From an uncultured Flavobacteriaceae bacterium (GTDB lineage Bacteria; Bacteroidota; Bacteroidia; Flavobacteriales; Flavobacteriaceae): 64,000 nucleotides of DNA. Below are positions 35,724-45,061 of this stretch, piece after piece (positions within the stretch are counted from its first letter, which is position 1; each line of letters starts with the position of its first letter). The notes under the pieces are model-generated. The model had not been told where the DNA came from. It searched no databases and saw only the letters and a list, made by a program, of their open reading frames with translations. The stretch spans positions 61,032 through 125,031 of the forward strand of contig CALSMD010000008.1 in assembly GCA_943787365.1 (NCBI GenBank), given 5' to 3'. The position numbers and the translations under genes are program-made.

Positions 35724-36390
35724 AAAATCAAATCTCTTTATGGTAGCATTAACCTGTGTGTTAATGCTACCTTATATCTCAATCGCCCAAAGCAGTGATT
35801 TTGGAAATTGGTTGATTTATATTGGTAATAAAAAAGTGAATAGTAAATGGAACATCCACAACGAAGTTCAGTACCGAAATTATGATGCCATTGGCGATTT
35901 AGAACAACTACTTCTTCGAACGGGTTTAGGATATAATCTCTCTGAAAACAATCATAATTTACTGTTGGGCTATGGATATATTTTATCACAAAATTATATC
36001 GCAGATACTCAAAACAAAATGGATGTTAACGAACACCGTATTTTCCAACAATTTACATCAAAGCAGAATGTTGGAAGTGTTTCTTTAAGCCATCGCTACC
36101 GATTTGAACAACGCTTTGTAGAATCAGATTTTAAAATGCGTTTGCGTTATTTCTTAGCATTTAAAGTGCCAATACTTAAAACCGAAACATCTCCCACAAA
36201 ATTGTACCTCTCGGCATATAACGAAGTATTTTTAAATACAGAAAGTGATGTGTTTGATCGGAATCGTGTGTATGGTGGTTTGGGGTATCAACTTAACAAA
36301 AATGTTCGGATTGAAGCAGGATATATGAGCCAGCTTTTTGAAAACTCAAGTCGCGATCAGTTCAATCTGATTACGTTTGTTAATTTATAA
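35716..36390 (+). CDS. DUF2490 outer-membrane-like protein
   Basis: This 224-residue protein has a signal peptide ending near SIAQ and alternating beta-strand segments with aromatic ends, including WNIHNEVQYRNYD and LLLRTGLGYNL. This is the pattern of the DUF2490 family, predicted beta-barrels of unknown function. The 8-base overlap with the carbonic anhydrase gene suggests they are made together. It is convergent with, and overlaps by 11 bases, the response regulator gene. Confidence 0.85.
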   Translation: MLKKSNLFMVALTCVLMLPYISIAQSSDFGNWLIYIGNKKVNSKWNIHNEVQYRNYDAIGDLEQLLLRTGLGYNLSENNHNLLLGYGYILSQNYIADTQNKMDVNEHRIFQQFTSKQNVGSVSLSHRYRFEQRFVESDFKMRLRYFLAFKVPILKTETSPTKLYLSAYNEVFLNTESDVFDRNRVYGGLGYQLNKNVRIEAGYMSQLFENSSRDQFNLITFVNL

Positions 36391-36799
36391 AGTTTAGATT
36401 TTTATTGATTTTTTGTTCTTTTTGTCTGTTAATGACATCAAGTAGGGCTTCTTTATTTATTGGTTTAGAAAGAAAATCATTAAATCCCGCTGCAAATACC
36501 TTCTCCTTATCTTCGATTGATGAGAAAGCTGTTTGTGCAACAATAGGAAGCTTTGGACGAATTTCTTTTATCAATTTCACAGCCTCAAATCCATCCATTA
36601 CAGGCATTTTTAAGTCCATTAACACCAAATTAATGTCATCATTTTTTTTACAAATTTCAACGGCTTCTGCTCCGTTTTTTGCATGAATTATGGCACAGCC
36701 TAAATCGATTTGTTTTTTCAATAATATTTCAAGAAACAAGAAGTTTATGGCTTCGTCTTCTGCGATTAAAATAGTGTATTTATGCGTATTTTCTTGCAA
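36380..36799 (-). CDS. Stand-alone response regulator receiver protein
   Basis: This 139-residue, CheY-like single receiver domain has the acidic pair Glu14-Asp15, the phospho-acceptor Asp62 in LVLMDLKMPVMDG, the Thr of VAQTAFS, and the Lys of LSKPIN. There is no output domain. No kinase gene is nearby, so its partner is unknown. Position 36800-37039 upstream is AT-rich, and I see no gene in it. Confidence 0.92.
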   Translation of the reverse strand: MQENTHKYTILIAEDEAINFLFLEILLKKQIDLGCAIIHAKNGAEAVEICKKNDDINLVLMDLKMPVMDGFEAVKLIKEIRPKLPIVAQTAFSSIEDKEKVFAAGFNDFLSKPINKEALLDVINRQKEQKINKNLNFIN

Positions 36800-37039
36800 T
36801 TCCTTCTAATTAAATCTGTATATTTTTATGTAATAAATATATAAATTGTTTATTGATTTTAGAAATAATTTAAACGAAAATCACGAATTTTTAAAAAAAA
36901 AATATGTACCTAGCCAGCTGTAAGCTGTAGTTTTGTTTCAAAATACATCTCTGCCTGATGGTAATTTTAGCTCTACATGAAAAGGCTGTTTAGCTACTTG
37001 GAGTTTGTAGAGATTAAGATTTTCTTAAAACCAATTAAA

Positions 37040-37858
37040 TTAACCTATAAATAATACGCCCAAAAGAAAAAGAATAAAAATGATTGCAAAAATCAAAGTG
37101 TTTTTATCAAATCCACTTGTCCATGGCGTAATGTTTTGGTCGGAATAAAACGCCTCCTTGCTTTTTCCATTTCCTTTTCTGAACGTATGTACATCATAAG
37201 AGAATAGTAGTGTATCATTTGGAGCTTCTTCTTTGTAGGTTTGAAAGTGTTTGGAGCTTTCCAATAATTCTCTAAAATGCTCCATTATAGCTGTTCCAGG
37301 TCTTCTTTTGTGTCGTTTTCCAAAAACAACTTCTGTAACAGCTCGCATATACAAAGGGGGTCCCAAATGAAACACTCCACGTGGATTCAGGAGGTATCGA
37401 CCTTTTAAATTATATGTAATAGCCGTCTCAAACAGCGGGTTGTGTTTACAACTTATCATCAGGTCTTGAGAAAAATCAATATCGCCGTGTGTGGGTAAGA
37501 TACACTTGGTGTCTTTCTCAATTAGTGTGCTAAAAGGAATGTTACAAAATCGATCGATATCTACATAGATACCTCCTTCGTTATAAAGTTTTAATAACCG
37601 CCAAAGATCAATTTTCTCTACAATTTTTTTATTTTTTATTTTGAAATAATCCCATTTACTTAGGTGGTTTTTGAGATAGGTTTCTACGTCTTGGTCGTCA
37701 CTAATTTCTAACGAAAATTCTGGGTTGAGTGTTTTTAAATTTAACAGTCCATTTAGAATCAACGGCGATTGATCGTCTAAAATGTCTTTATTTTTCCAAG
37801 AGACATGAATGAGTTTTGGAATTGATCCGTGGGTTGATAAATCTAATTTAATGGACAT
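37040..37858 (-). CDS. Glycosyltransferase with DXD motif (GT32/Och1-like), membrane anchored
   Basis: This 272-residue protein starts with a nucleotide-sugar-binding-like part (IPKLIHVSWKNK) followed by the DXD motif EGGIYVDIDRF (Asp100 and Asp102). This is the signature of the Gly_transf_sug/GT32 families. The C-terminal 25 residues are a hydrophobic helix, suggesting anchorage in the inner membrane. It begins 19 bases after trpA on the same strand and is probably transcribed from the trp promoter by read-through, although the function is unrelated. Confidence 0.85.
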   Translation of the reverse strand: MSIKLDLSTHGSIPKLIHVSWKNKDILDDQSPLILNGLLNLKTLNPEFSLEISDDQDVETYLKNHLSKWDYFKIKNKKIVEKIDLWRLLKLYNEGGIYVDIDRFCNIPFSTLIEKDTKCILPTHGDIDFSQDLMISCKHNPLFETAITYNLKGRYLLNPRGVFHLGPPLYMRAVTEVVFGKRHKRRPGTAIMEHFRELLESSKHFQTYKEEAPNDTLLFSYDVHTFRKGNGKSKEAFYSDQNITPWTSGFDKNTLIFAIIFILFLLGVLFIG

Positions 37859-37877
37859 TTTAGTTTATGTAATGTAT

Positions 37878-38645
37878 TTATTTTTTCAATAAAGGTTGTG
37901 TAAAGGCTCCTAAATCGTCTATCCCATGAGCTGTCACATACTTTATAAAAGCACTGCCAATAATGGCGCCTTTGGCATACTGAGTGGCTTGATTAAAGGA
38001 TTTATGATCTGAAATACCAAACCCAATAATTTGTGGGTTTGTGAGCTCTAAGTCGGCAATGCGTTTAAAATAATCGGTTTGTTTTCCTCCAAATCCACTT
38101 TGGCTTCCCGTCGTACTGGCACTACTCACCATATAAATAAATCCGTCTGAAATGCTGTCCATATAGCGGATGCGTGCCTCGCTAGTTTGTGGGGTAATCA
38201 AAAATATATTGAGCAATCCATAACGATCAAAAATGGCCTTATACTCTTCGTGATAGACCTCCACAGGCAAGTCTGGAATAATCAATCCATCGATTCCCAC
38301 TTCTTGACATTTTTTACAAAAGGCTTCCACACCATATTGGAGCATTGGGTTAAAATAGCCCATTAAAATTAATGGAATTGACACTGTTTTTCGGATGTCT
38401 TTCAATTGGTCAAATAAGAGCGTTGAAGTCATTCCGTTTTGCAAGGCTTGTGTGGAGCTCGCTTGAATGGTTGGTCCATCCGCCAATGGATCGCTAAAGG
38501 GCAATCCAATCTCAATCATGTCAACCCCGTTTTTTTCTAAGTTTTGAATCGTTGTAACCGTGTCGTTCAAATTAGGATATCCTGCTGTAAAATAGATGGA
38601 TAATAATTTTTTATCTTCTTGTAATTTTGCTTGTATTCTGTTCAC
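37878..38645 (-). CDS. trpA: Tryptophan synthase alpha chain
   Basis: This chain cleaves indole-3-glycerol phosphate to indole. The active-site Glu is in MIEIGLPFSDPLADGP and the active-site Asp is in LIIPDLPVEVYHEE. I place the start at the GTG at 38645 (VNRIQAKLQEDKK), giving 255 residues, 4 bases after the trpB stop, because the family N-terminus begins there. An ATG at 38669 would overlap trpB by 20 bases and add eight residues without family support. Confidence 0.92.
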   Translation of the reverse strand: MNRIQAKLQEDKKLLSIYFTAGYPNLNDTVTTIQNLEKNGVDMIEIGLPFSDPLADGPTIQASSTQALQNGMTSTLLFDQLKDIRKTVSIPLILMGYFNPMLQYGVEAFCKKCQEVGIDGLIIPDLPVEVYHEEYKAIFDRYGLLNIFLITPQTSEARIRYMDSISDGFIYMVSSASTTGSQSGFGGKQTDYFKRIADLELTNPQIIGFGISDHKSFNQATQYAKGAIIGSAFIKYVTAHGIDDLGAFTQPLLKK

Positions 38646-38649
38646 AATC

Positions 38650-39831
38650 TTAAAGTTTAAAATAATCAATATAGGTATTCAAATCTTTGTCGCCACGTCC
38701 CGATAAACTAATCACCACCACCTCCTCAGGTTTAAATTTTTTAGTTTCAAAAATAGCCAAGGCATGTGAAGTTTCAATTGCCGGAATGATGCCTTCGAGC
38801 TGCGACAACTCCAATCCAGCCGTCATGGCTTCATCGTCGGTTACCGAAATAAATTCTGCACGTTTGGTTTCATACAAATGTGCATGCATAGGACCAACGC
38901 CTGGGTAATCTAAGCCTGCCGAAATGGAGTAGGGCTCGGTGATTTGACCGTCATTGGTTTGCATTAATAATGTTTTACTACCGTGAATCACCCCTTCTTT
39001 TCCAAGGACGGAAGTGGCGGCACTTTCACCCGTATAAATTCCTTTGCCTGCCGCTTCTACTGCAATGAGTTTTACGGAAGGTTCATTCAAATAATGGTAA
39101 TAGGCACCAGCAGCATTACTACCGCCCCCTACACAAGCCACCATATAATCTGGGTTTTCGCGGCCTTCAACTGTTTTTAATTGCCATTTGGTTTCTTCAG
39201 AAACTACCGATTGAAAGCGTGCTACCATATCTGGGTAGGGATGTGGCCCTACGGCACTTCCAATAATATAATGGGTATCAACTGGGTTATTGATCCAATC
39301 GCGAATCGCTTCATTTGTGGCATCTTTTAAAGTCCGACTTCCAGAAAGTGCAGGACGCACTTCTGCCCCTAACATTTTCATACGTGCCACATTAGGCGCT
39401 TGGCGTGCAATGTCAATTTCGCCCATATATACGATGCATTCCAAGCCTGCCAAAGCACAAACTGTCGCTGTTGCGACTCCGTGTTGCCCAGCACCCGTCT
39501 CTGCAATGATGCGCTTTTTTTTGAGTCGTTTTGCCATTAAAATTTGCCCAATCGTATTGTTGATTTTATGGGCTCCCGTATGACATAAGTCTTCCCGTTT
39601 CAGGTATATTTTAGTATTGTATTTTTTGGATAAACGTTTTGCAAAATAGAGGGGGGTTGGGCGACCTACATAATCTCTAAGCAATTGGTCGAACTCTTTT
39701 TTGAAATCAGGTTCCGCCATCACTTTTAAATAGTTTTGACGTAATTCTTCAACATTAGGGTACAGCATTTCAGGAATAAATGCACCTCCAAATTGGCCAT
39801 AATAGCCTTTTTCATTCACGTTATAACTCAT
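38650..39831 (-). CDS. trpB: Tryptophan synthase beta chain
   Basis: This 393-residue PLP enzyme joins indole and serine. The PLP lysine is in [14 protein letters not shown]. The conserved [29 protein letters not shown] and [11 protein letters not shown] blocks are intact. Its start overlaps trpF by 4 bases. It is the standard TrpB1 type, which forms a complex with TrpA. Confidence 0.97.
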   Translation of the reverse strand: MSYNVNEKGYYGQFGGAFIPEMLYPNVEELRQNYLKVMAEPDFKKEFDQLLRDYVGRPTPLYFAKRLSKKYNTKIYLKREDLCHTGAHKINNTIGQILMAKRLKKKRIIAETGAGQHGVATATVCALAGLECIVYMGEIDIARQAPNVARMKMLGAEVRPALSGSRTLKDATNEAIRDWINNPVDTHYIIGSAVGPHPYPDMVARFQSVVSEETKWQLKTVEGRENPDYMVACVGGGSNAAGAYYHYLNEPSVKLIAVEAAGKGIYTGESAATSVLGKEGVIHGSKTLLMQTNDGQITEPYSISAGLDYPGVGPMHAHLYETKRAEFISVTDDEAMTAGLELSQLEGIIPAIETSHALAIFETKKFKPEEVVVISLSGRGDKDLNTYIDYFKL

Positions 39832-40442
39832 AATAACTGTTTAAATTTTTCTAATAATTCTTTATTTTTTTTAGCTGGAGCGATTTCAAATTTACTGTTT
39901 ACATCTACGGCATAACAGTAGGTCGCTGCCGGACTTGTTTTAAATTCTTGTAGTTGGGTCAAATTTTCTAAACCAATTCCACCACTCAAAAAATAAGGTT
40001 TTGTAGAGGGGTAGTCTTTTAAAACAGACCAGTCAAAACAATAGCCATTTCCACCAGCCAAAGGGCCTTTGGTGTCAAATAGGTAAAAGTCACAAACTGT
40101 TTCATAGGAGCTAAGAACCTCAAAATTAAATTCTTTTTTAATGGAGAACACTTTGATGACCTCGATTTTATGTGTTTGTAAAGATTTGCAAAATTCAGGA
40201 GATTCTTCGCCATGCAATTGAACGGCTTGTAAATTGTGTGTTTTGATTTTTTCGATAATGGTTTCATAGGATGCATTTACAAAAACGCCTACTTTTTTTA
40301 GGCTCGATGGAAGAGCAGGGGTCCGCGCAGATACATGCCGTGACGATCCTTCAAAAAAGATAAAGCCCATATAGTCAGGATTGATCGCAGCGATCAACTG
40401 AATATTGTCTTCATAGCGCATGCCACATACTTTTAGTTTCAT
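39828..40442 (-). CDS. trpF: Phosphoribosylanthranilate isomerase
   Basis: This 204-residue (beta/alpha)8 enzyme opens with [12 protein letters not shown], with the catalytic Cys. It has [12 protein letters not shown] in the middle and the [11 protein letters not shown] and AVDVNSKFE phosphate-binding parts near the end, with the catalytic Asp. Length is normal. It overlaps trpC by 4 bases and trpB by 4 bases, so it is tightly coupled. Confidence 0.95.
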   Translation of the reverse strand: MKLKVCGMRYEDNIQLIAAINPDYMGFIFFEGSSRHVSARTPALPSSLKKVGVFVNASYETIIEKIKTHNLQAVQLHGEESPEFCKSLQTHKIEVIKVFSIKKEFNFEVLSSYETVCDFYLFDTKGPLAGGNGYCFDWSVLKDYPSTKPYFLSGGIGLENLTQLQEFKTSPAATYCYAVDVNSKFEIAPAKKNKELLEKFKQLL

Positions 40443-41227
40443 CCGTTCAATTGTTTAATAAATGCTGCAGCATTGGCTCCAGGGTTCTTTGTTTTCATAA
40501 AATTCTCACCGATTAAAAATCCTTTATAACCAAAAGGCTGCAAAGTCTGGATATCATCTACAGTTCGAATACCACTTTCTGAAATTTTTATAAATTCATC
40601 TGGGATAAGTTTGCTGAGTGTTTTACTCGTTTCTAGGCTTACTTCAAAGGTTTTTAGGTTACGGTTGTTCACGCCAATCATATTAAGAGAAGGCATCACA
40701 GATTTGTGCAATTCTTCTTCGTTATGGACTTCTAATAAGACTTCCATACCTAAGCTTTGGGCAAGGGTCGAATATGTTTGAATTTCATCACGATTCAAAA
40801 TAGCGGCGATGAGTAGAATCACATCGGCACCGTAGGCTTTGGCTTCCACAATTTGATAAGGATCAATAATAAATTCTTTACGAAGTAAGGGTAAGTCACA
40901 GCTAGCTCTAGCAGTTAAGAGATCTTCTAAACTTCCACCAAAATATTTCATATCGGTTAATACCGACATCCCGCAGGCACCCGCTTTTTCGTAGCCTTGT
41001 GCGACGTCTTGTACATTCAAATTCTGATTGATACAGTCTTTTGAAGGCGAACGGCGTTTGTGCTCTGTTATCAAACCGGAGGCACTCTCAATCAGTTGTG
41101 TGCTAAGTGAACGGCTTTGACGCTCAAACAACACCGATTGTTCGAGTTGTTTCAATGGAATCAATTGTTTTCGAAGGGACACTTCATTTTTCTTATCTGC
41201 TAAAATACGATCTAAGATACTGCTCAT
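40439..41227 (-). CDS. trpC: Indole-3-glycerol phosphate synthase
   Basis: This 262-residue enzyme starts at the ATG at 41227, which shares a base with the trpD stop (TAATG); a start at 41254 would lie inside trpD. It has ILADKKNEVSLRK, the substrate-binding HKRRSPSKDCI with catalytic Lys, and LLRKEFIIDPYQI, NRNLKTFEV and ISESGI. It is a separate, unfused IGPS, unlike the TrpC-TrpF fusion of enterics. Confidence 0.96.
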   Translation of the reverse strand: MSSILDRILADKKNEVSLRKQLIPLKQLEQSVLFERQSRSLSTQLIESASGLITEHKRRSPSKDCINQNLNVQDVAQGYEKAGACGMSVLTDMKYFGGSLEDLLTARASCDLPLLRKEFIIDPYQIVEAKAYGADVILLIAAILNRDEIQTYSTLAQSLGMEVLLEVHNEEELHKSVMPSLNMIGVNNRNLKTFEVSLETSKTLSKLIPDEFIKISESGIRTVDDIQTLQPFGYKGFLIGENFMKTKNPGANAAAFIKQLNG

Positions 41228-42213
41228 TAGAGTGCGATTAATTTTGTGAGACATTCATTTGCTTTTCCAGAATAGAGGGATTCTTTGGCGAGTTCATAGC
41301 CATCTTTGTGTGTGATTTTTTTAGCCGTAGCAATCGCTAGTCCCGCATTAGTACATACCACATTATTTTGTGCTTCAGTTCCGTTTCCACTAATAATGGT
41401 TTTAAATATTTTTGAAGCATCGGCGACGGTGTTTCCTCCAAATATGGCTTCTTGTGTGTTGTTTTTGAGTCCTAAATCTTCTGCAGAAAACAGGACTTCT
41501 GAATTATTAGAAACAATTTTTACTGTATTTGTTAATGAGATTTCGTCATAACCCCCGAGGTCATGAACAATGCTGTAATTTTTATCTGAATCTTGATATA
41601 AATAATTATACAAGCGGAGTAATTCTAAATTAAAGACCCCTACCATTTGATTTTTTGGAAATGCCGGATTTACCATAGGTCCTAACATATTAAAAAATGT
41701 TTTGACACCCAGTTCGCGTCGAATGGGAGCTACATTTTTCATGGCTGGGTGGAACAAGGGTGCGTGTAATACACAAATTCCTGTAGTTGCTATGGCACGT
41801 TCTAAAAAGCCTGTATCGTTAGAAAATTTAACGCCTAAGGATTCCAAAACATTGGATGATCCACAAGCGGATGAGACGCCATAATTTCCGTGTTTTGCAA
41901 CTGGAACACCTGCTCCAGCAGTTATAAAAGAGGCGAGTGTAGAGATGTTAAATGTGTCTTTTCCGTCACCGCCCGTTCCACATAAATCGATGGGATTATA
42001 GGCCGTTAAATCCACAGGAATACACAATTCTAAAAGAGCGTCTCTGAATCCTTTTAATTCTTCTTGGGTGACCGTTCGCATCATGAAAATCGTGAGAAAC
42101 GCCGCAATTTGACTTTGGTTGTAATCGCCTTTAGAGATGTTAATCAAAATCTGTTTTGCTTCCTCAGCAGAAATTGTTTCGTGGTTTATGAGTCTGTTTA
42201 AAACGTGTTTCAT
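41227..42213 (-). CDS. trpD: Anthranilate phosphoribosyltransferase
   Basis: This 328-residue enzyme transfers phosphoribose from PRPP to anthranilate. The signature blocks DLCGTGGDGKDTFNIST and VAKHGNYGVSSACGSSNVLE are intact, as are NVAPIRRELGVKTFFNMLGP and GGYDEISLT. It is a separate polypeptide, not fused to trpG. It lies 4 bases downstream of trpG. Confidence 0.97.
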   Translation of the reverse strand: MKHVLNRLINHETISAEEAKQILINISKGDYNQSQIAAFLTIFMMRTVTQEELKGFRDALLELCIPVDLTAYNPIDLCGTGGDGKDTFNISTLASFITAGAGVPVAKHGNYGVSSACGSSNVLESLGVKFSNDTGFLERAIATTGICVLHAPLFHPAMKNVAPIRRELGVKTFFNMLGPMVNPAFPKNQMVGVFNLELLRLYNYLYQDSDKNYSIVHDLGGYDEISLTNTVKIVSNNSEVLFSAEDLGLKNNTQEAIFGGNTVADASKIFKTIISGNGTEAQNNVVCTNAGLAIATAKKITHKDGYELAKESLYSGKANECLTKLIAL

Positions 42214-42217
42214 TTGT

Positions 42218-42784
42218 TTATGAATTTATCCAGTTTTCAAGTAATTGTTTTCCGTTGGGTGTGAGTACTGATTCTGGGTGAAACTGAACTCCTTTTACAT
42301 CAAATATTTTATGCCTTAAGGACATGATCTGTCCATTTTCATCGACTGAAGTCGCTTCTAAAACTTCTGGTAAATTCGCATCAACTACCCACGAATGATA
42401 GCGACCAACTTGAATTGTTTTGTCCATGCCGTTGAATAAAGTTTCGTTATCCACACAAATACTAACATCGGTATGGACGCCGTGATACACTTCCTCTAAA
42501 TTTATAATTTGCCCTCCAAAAACTTCGCCAATTGCTTGTTGTCCCAAACACACACCTAGGATACTTTTTGTGGTTGCATACCGCTGAATTACAGCTTTCA
42601 AAAGTCCAGCTTCATCTGGGATACCTGGGCCAGGGGAAAGCACAATTTTATCGAATTGTTGGATGTCTTCAAGGTTAAATTTATCATTTCTAAGGACTGT
42701 TACATCACAGTCCAAATCTTCGAGGTAATGAACTAAATTAAACGTAAAACTATCGTAGTTATCTATGACTAATATCTTCTTCAT
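42218..42784 (-). CDS. trpG: Anthranilate synthase component II (glutamine amidotransferase)
   Basis: This 188-residue class I glutamine amidotransferase has the nucleophile Cys in GVCLGQQAIGEVFGG and the His and Glu in VQFHPESVLT. It has VHYLEDLDCDV-type strands at the start. It provides ammonia to TrpE. Similar proteins (PabA) serve folate synthesis; the location between trpE and trpD settles the main role here. Confidence 0.95.
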   Translation of the reverse strand: MKKILVIDNYDSFTFNLVHYLEDLDCDVTVLRNDKFNLEDIQQFDKIVLSPGPGIPDEAGLLKAVIQRYATTKSILGVCLGQQAIGEVFGGQIINLEEVYHGVHTDVSICVDNETLFNGMDKTIQVGRYHSWVVDANLPEVLEATSVDENGQIMSLRHKIFDVKGVQFHPESVLTPNGKQLLENWINS

Positions 42785-42787
42785 GCT

Positions 42788-44188
42788 CTAAATGGTTTCG
42801 GCGAGTTTAATGGCTTTTGTTAAGGCGCCTAATTTGTTATATACTTCTTGAAGTTCGTTTTCGGGGTTGGATTTGGAAACAATTCCAGCACCCGCCTGCC
42901 AATGGAGTTGGTAGTTTTTACTTAAAAAGGTTCGAATCATGATGGCATGGTTGTAATTGCCTTCAAAATCCATAAATCCTATAGCGCCGCCATAAAATGC
43001 ACGACTTGTTTTTTCGTAGGCCTCAATAAGTTCCATTGCTTTGTATTTGGGCGCACCGCTCAAGGTTCCCGCAGGAAAGGTATCGGCGACTATTTGCATT
43101 GTTGGAGTGTTTTTTCGCACTTTGCCCATGACTTTACTTACCAAATGAATGACATGAGAAAAGAATTGAACTTCTCTATATTTTTTAACTTCTACTTCTG
43201 AGCAATGACGACTTAAATCATTTCTTGCCAAATCGACTAACATGACATGTTCGCTATTTTCTTTTTTATCGGCAACAAGCTTTTTTGCCAGTTCGGCATC
43301 TTTTAAATCATCCCCAGTTCGTGCAAAAGTTCCTGCAATGGGATGGATTTCTGCGTTTTTATCTTGGACGACCAGTTGTGCTTCGGGTGAACTTCCAAAG
43401 ATTTTAAATTTTCCGTAATCAAAATAAAAGAGATAAGGGGAGGGGTTGATGCTTCGTAATGCTCTGTAAACGTTAAAGTCATCGCCTTTAAAATCCTGTT
43501 GAAATTTTTTGGATAACACCAGTTGGAATACATCGCCGCGAGCGCAATGTTTTTTGGCGAGTTTAACATTCGACTTGAATTCTTCATCACTCAAATTAGA
43601 GCTAATAGTTCCTTTTGATTCAAAATCATAGGATGAAAAACTTTGCACTTTAATCAAATGATCAATGGCATCGATATTACTTTCAGATCCAAAACAATGT
43701 GCAAAAATATAGGCCTCATTCTTGAAATGATTGATGGCTATGATGTTTTGATATACGGCATAATACATTTCAGGAATTACAATGGAATCGTCCTTTTTTG
43801 AGATAGTGATGTCTTCAAAATATTTTACTGCATCGTAAGCTGTAAATCCGAACATCCCATTATTTATAAATTTAAACGAGGCGTCTTTTTGAGTGTCAAA
43901 TTGTTTTGTAAATGCATTGACTTCTAGAGTTACTTTATCCGCTGGAACAGCTTTGCTCTCTGTACTATGGTCGGGATAGGTTTTGGTAACAATAGAGTTC
44001 TCTACTTTGATGGATGCAATAGGGTTGCAACAGATGTAGGAGAAGCTATTATCATTGCCGTGATAGTCACTACTTTCTAGCAGGATACTGTTTGGAAACT
44101 TATCTCTAACTTTTAGATACACACTCACAGGCGATATGGTATCTGCGAGTATTTTTTTGTAATGTGTTTTTAGTTCAAATTTTTTCAT
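42788..44188 (-). CDS. trpE: Anthranilate synthase component I
   Basis: This 466-residue chorismate-utilising enzyme has INPSPYLFYFDYG, IAGTFARTG, the ARNDLSRHC segment and the C-terminal AGTLSGAPKYKAMELIEAYE and GGAIGFMDFEGN, with the catalytic His and Glu. The N-terminal part carries the LLESS-type tryptophan feedback site (ILLESSDYHGNDN). It is the first structural gene of the operon. Its ATG directly abuts the T run of the attenuator. Confidence 0.97.
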   Translation of the reverse strand: MKKFELKTHYKKILADTISPVSVYLKVRDKFPNSILLESSDYHGNDNSFSYICCNPIASIKVENSIVTKTYPDHSTESKAVPADKVTLEVNAFTKQFDTQKDASFKFINNGMFGFTAYDAVKYFEDITISKKDDSIVIPEMYYAVYQNIIAINHFKNEAYIFAHCFGSESNIDAIDHLIKVQSFSSYDFESKGTISSNLSDEEFKSNVKLAKKHCARGDVFQLVLSKKFQQDFKGDDFNVYRALRSINPSPYLFYFDYGKFKIFGSSPEAQLVVQDKNAEIHPIAGTFARTGDDLKDAELAKKLVADKKENSEHVMLVDLARNDLSRHCSEVEVKKYREVQFFSHVIHLVSKVMGKVRKNTPTMQIVADTFPAGTLSGAPKYKAMELIEAYEKTSRAFYGGAIGFMDFEGNYNHAIMIRTFLSKNYQLHWQAGAGIVSKSNPENELQEVYNKLGALTKAIKLAETI

Positions 44189-44217
44189 AAAAAAAGACTT
44201 GTCGTGAAGACAAGCCT
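44189..44217 (-). terminator. Attenuator terminator of the trp operon
   Basis: On the minus strand AGGCTTGTC pairs with GACAAGTCT (9 bp, one G-T wobble) across a 5-base loop. It is followed by seven T right up to the trpE start codon. This is a classic intrinsic terminator, placed 32 bases after the leader peptide stop codon. Confidence 0.93.
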
Positions 44218-44248
44218 AGTTATTTTGTTTTAAACATATAGGGGTGTA

Positions 44249-44305
44249 TCACGAATTTTGTTTTCGAGAGTACCACCACCAAATATTGTTTAAAGTAAGG
44301 TTCAT
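44249..44305 (-). CDS. trpL: trp operon leader peptide
   Basis: This 18-codon open frame (ATG to TGA) encodes three consecutive tryptophans at residues 9-11, then Tyr, Ser and Arg. It sits between a strong promoter and an intrinsic terminator in front of trpE, the arrangement of ribosome-mediated attenuation. When charged tRNA-Trp is scarce, a ribosome stalled on TGG-TGG-TGG should change leader folding and let transcription continue. The part just before and over its stop codon (TCGTGA) is complementary to TCACGA in the loop and right arm of the terminator, a possible antiterminator pairing of 6 bases. Confidence 0.92.
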   Translation of the reverse strand: MNLTLNNIWWWYSRKQNS

Positions 44306-44323
44306 AATTAAGTATTAACTTTT

Positions 44324-44354
44324 CAAATGTAGGAACGATTTTTCTGAATGCAAA
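44324..44354 (-). promoter_or_regulatory. Promoter of the trp operon
   Basis: On the minus strand TTTG (44354-44351) is followed after exactly 19 bases by TACATTTG (44331-44324), a full match to the Bacteroidota housekeeping promoter. The predicted start is about 44317, leaving some 12 bases before the leader peptide ATG. Confidence 0.85.
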
Positions 44355-44371
44355 ATAAATTTAAAAGTTTT

Positions 44372-44938
44372 TTAAAATTTTAAAGAAACCGTTAAATCAA
44401 ACTCATTATATATCGCTTTATCCTTTAATCCATCAAAAAAACTGGCAGATCCATATTTGATGCCATATTTTGTACGATCTATTTTGAAGGATGTCGTGGC
44501 TTTATTTTCTGAAACCTCTAAATCAAAAGCGATTTTATTTGTAATTCCCTTTATTGTGAGGTCTCCAACAACAGAATAATTTGTTTCGTTTTTGGTCACG
44601 GATGTAAAAACTAGGGTTGCTTTTGGGTATTTTTTAACGCCAAAAAAGTCATTGGCTTTTAAATGCCCGTCTAATTTATTTTTGTAATCACCTTCAAGAT
44701 CAATTGTGTTGATAGACGTCATGTCCATTACAAAACTCCCGCCAGTTAATTGATCTTGTTTGAATTCAAGAACACCTTCTCGAAGGGTAATTGTCCCTTC
44801 ATGTTGTCCTGTTACTTTGTATCCAATCCAGTTGATAACACTCTGATCAATATTGACTTGTTTTTTGTCAAGAGTTGTAAATGCTGTAAGTGTTATAGCA
44901 AATAAAAGTGCTGTTGATTTTAATATCGTATTTTTCAT
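44372..44938 (-). CDS. YceI-family periplasmic protein
   Basis: This 188-residue protein has a signal peptide (MKNTILKSTALLFAITLTAF). The YceI lipocalin-like barrel shows INWIGYKVTGQHEGTI, FVMDMTSINTID, VGDLTIKGITNKIAFDLEV and FKIDRTKYGIKYGSA in the family order. YceI proteins bind isoprenoid-like lipids; the ligand here is unknown. It is a single gene upstream of the trp promoter in the same orientation. Confidence 0.93.
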   Translation of the reverse strand: MKNTILKSTALLFAITLTAFTTLDKKQVNIDQSVINWIGYKVTGQHEGTITLREGVLEFKQDQLTGGSFVMDMTSINTIDLEGDYKNKLDGHLKANDFFGVKKYPKATLVFTSVTKNETNYSVVGDLTIKGITNKIAFDLEVSENKATTSFKIDRTKYGIKYGSASFFDGLKDKAIYNEFDLTVSLKF

Positions 44939-45061
44939 ATTGTTAATTGTGTTTAATTGATATGCAAAGTAAACATTTTTTTAATTTCATAATACTTTTA
45001 ACGCTGGTAATTTTATGTTAAAACTTTCGAGAACCTATTTCTGTTTTGCTAAGTTTGTAAA

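Noticed and set aside
36800..37039. Gap with AGCTGTAAGCTG-type short repeats, considered as an RNA gene.
   Set aside because: The pairings are short and no cloverleaf or conserved T-loop is present. It is just AT-rich intergenic DNA as far as I can see.
38646..38669. Longer trpA reading from the ATG at 38669.
   Set aside because: It would overlap trpB by 20 bases and add residues with no counterpart in the TrpA family. The GTG at 38645 fits the family start.
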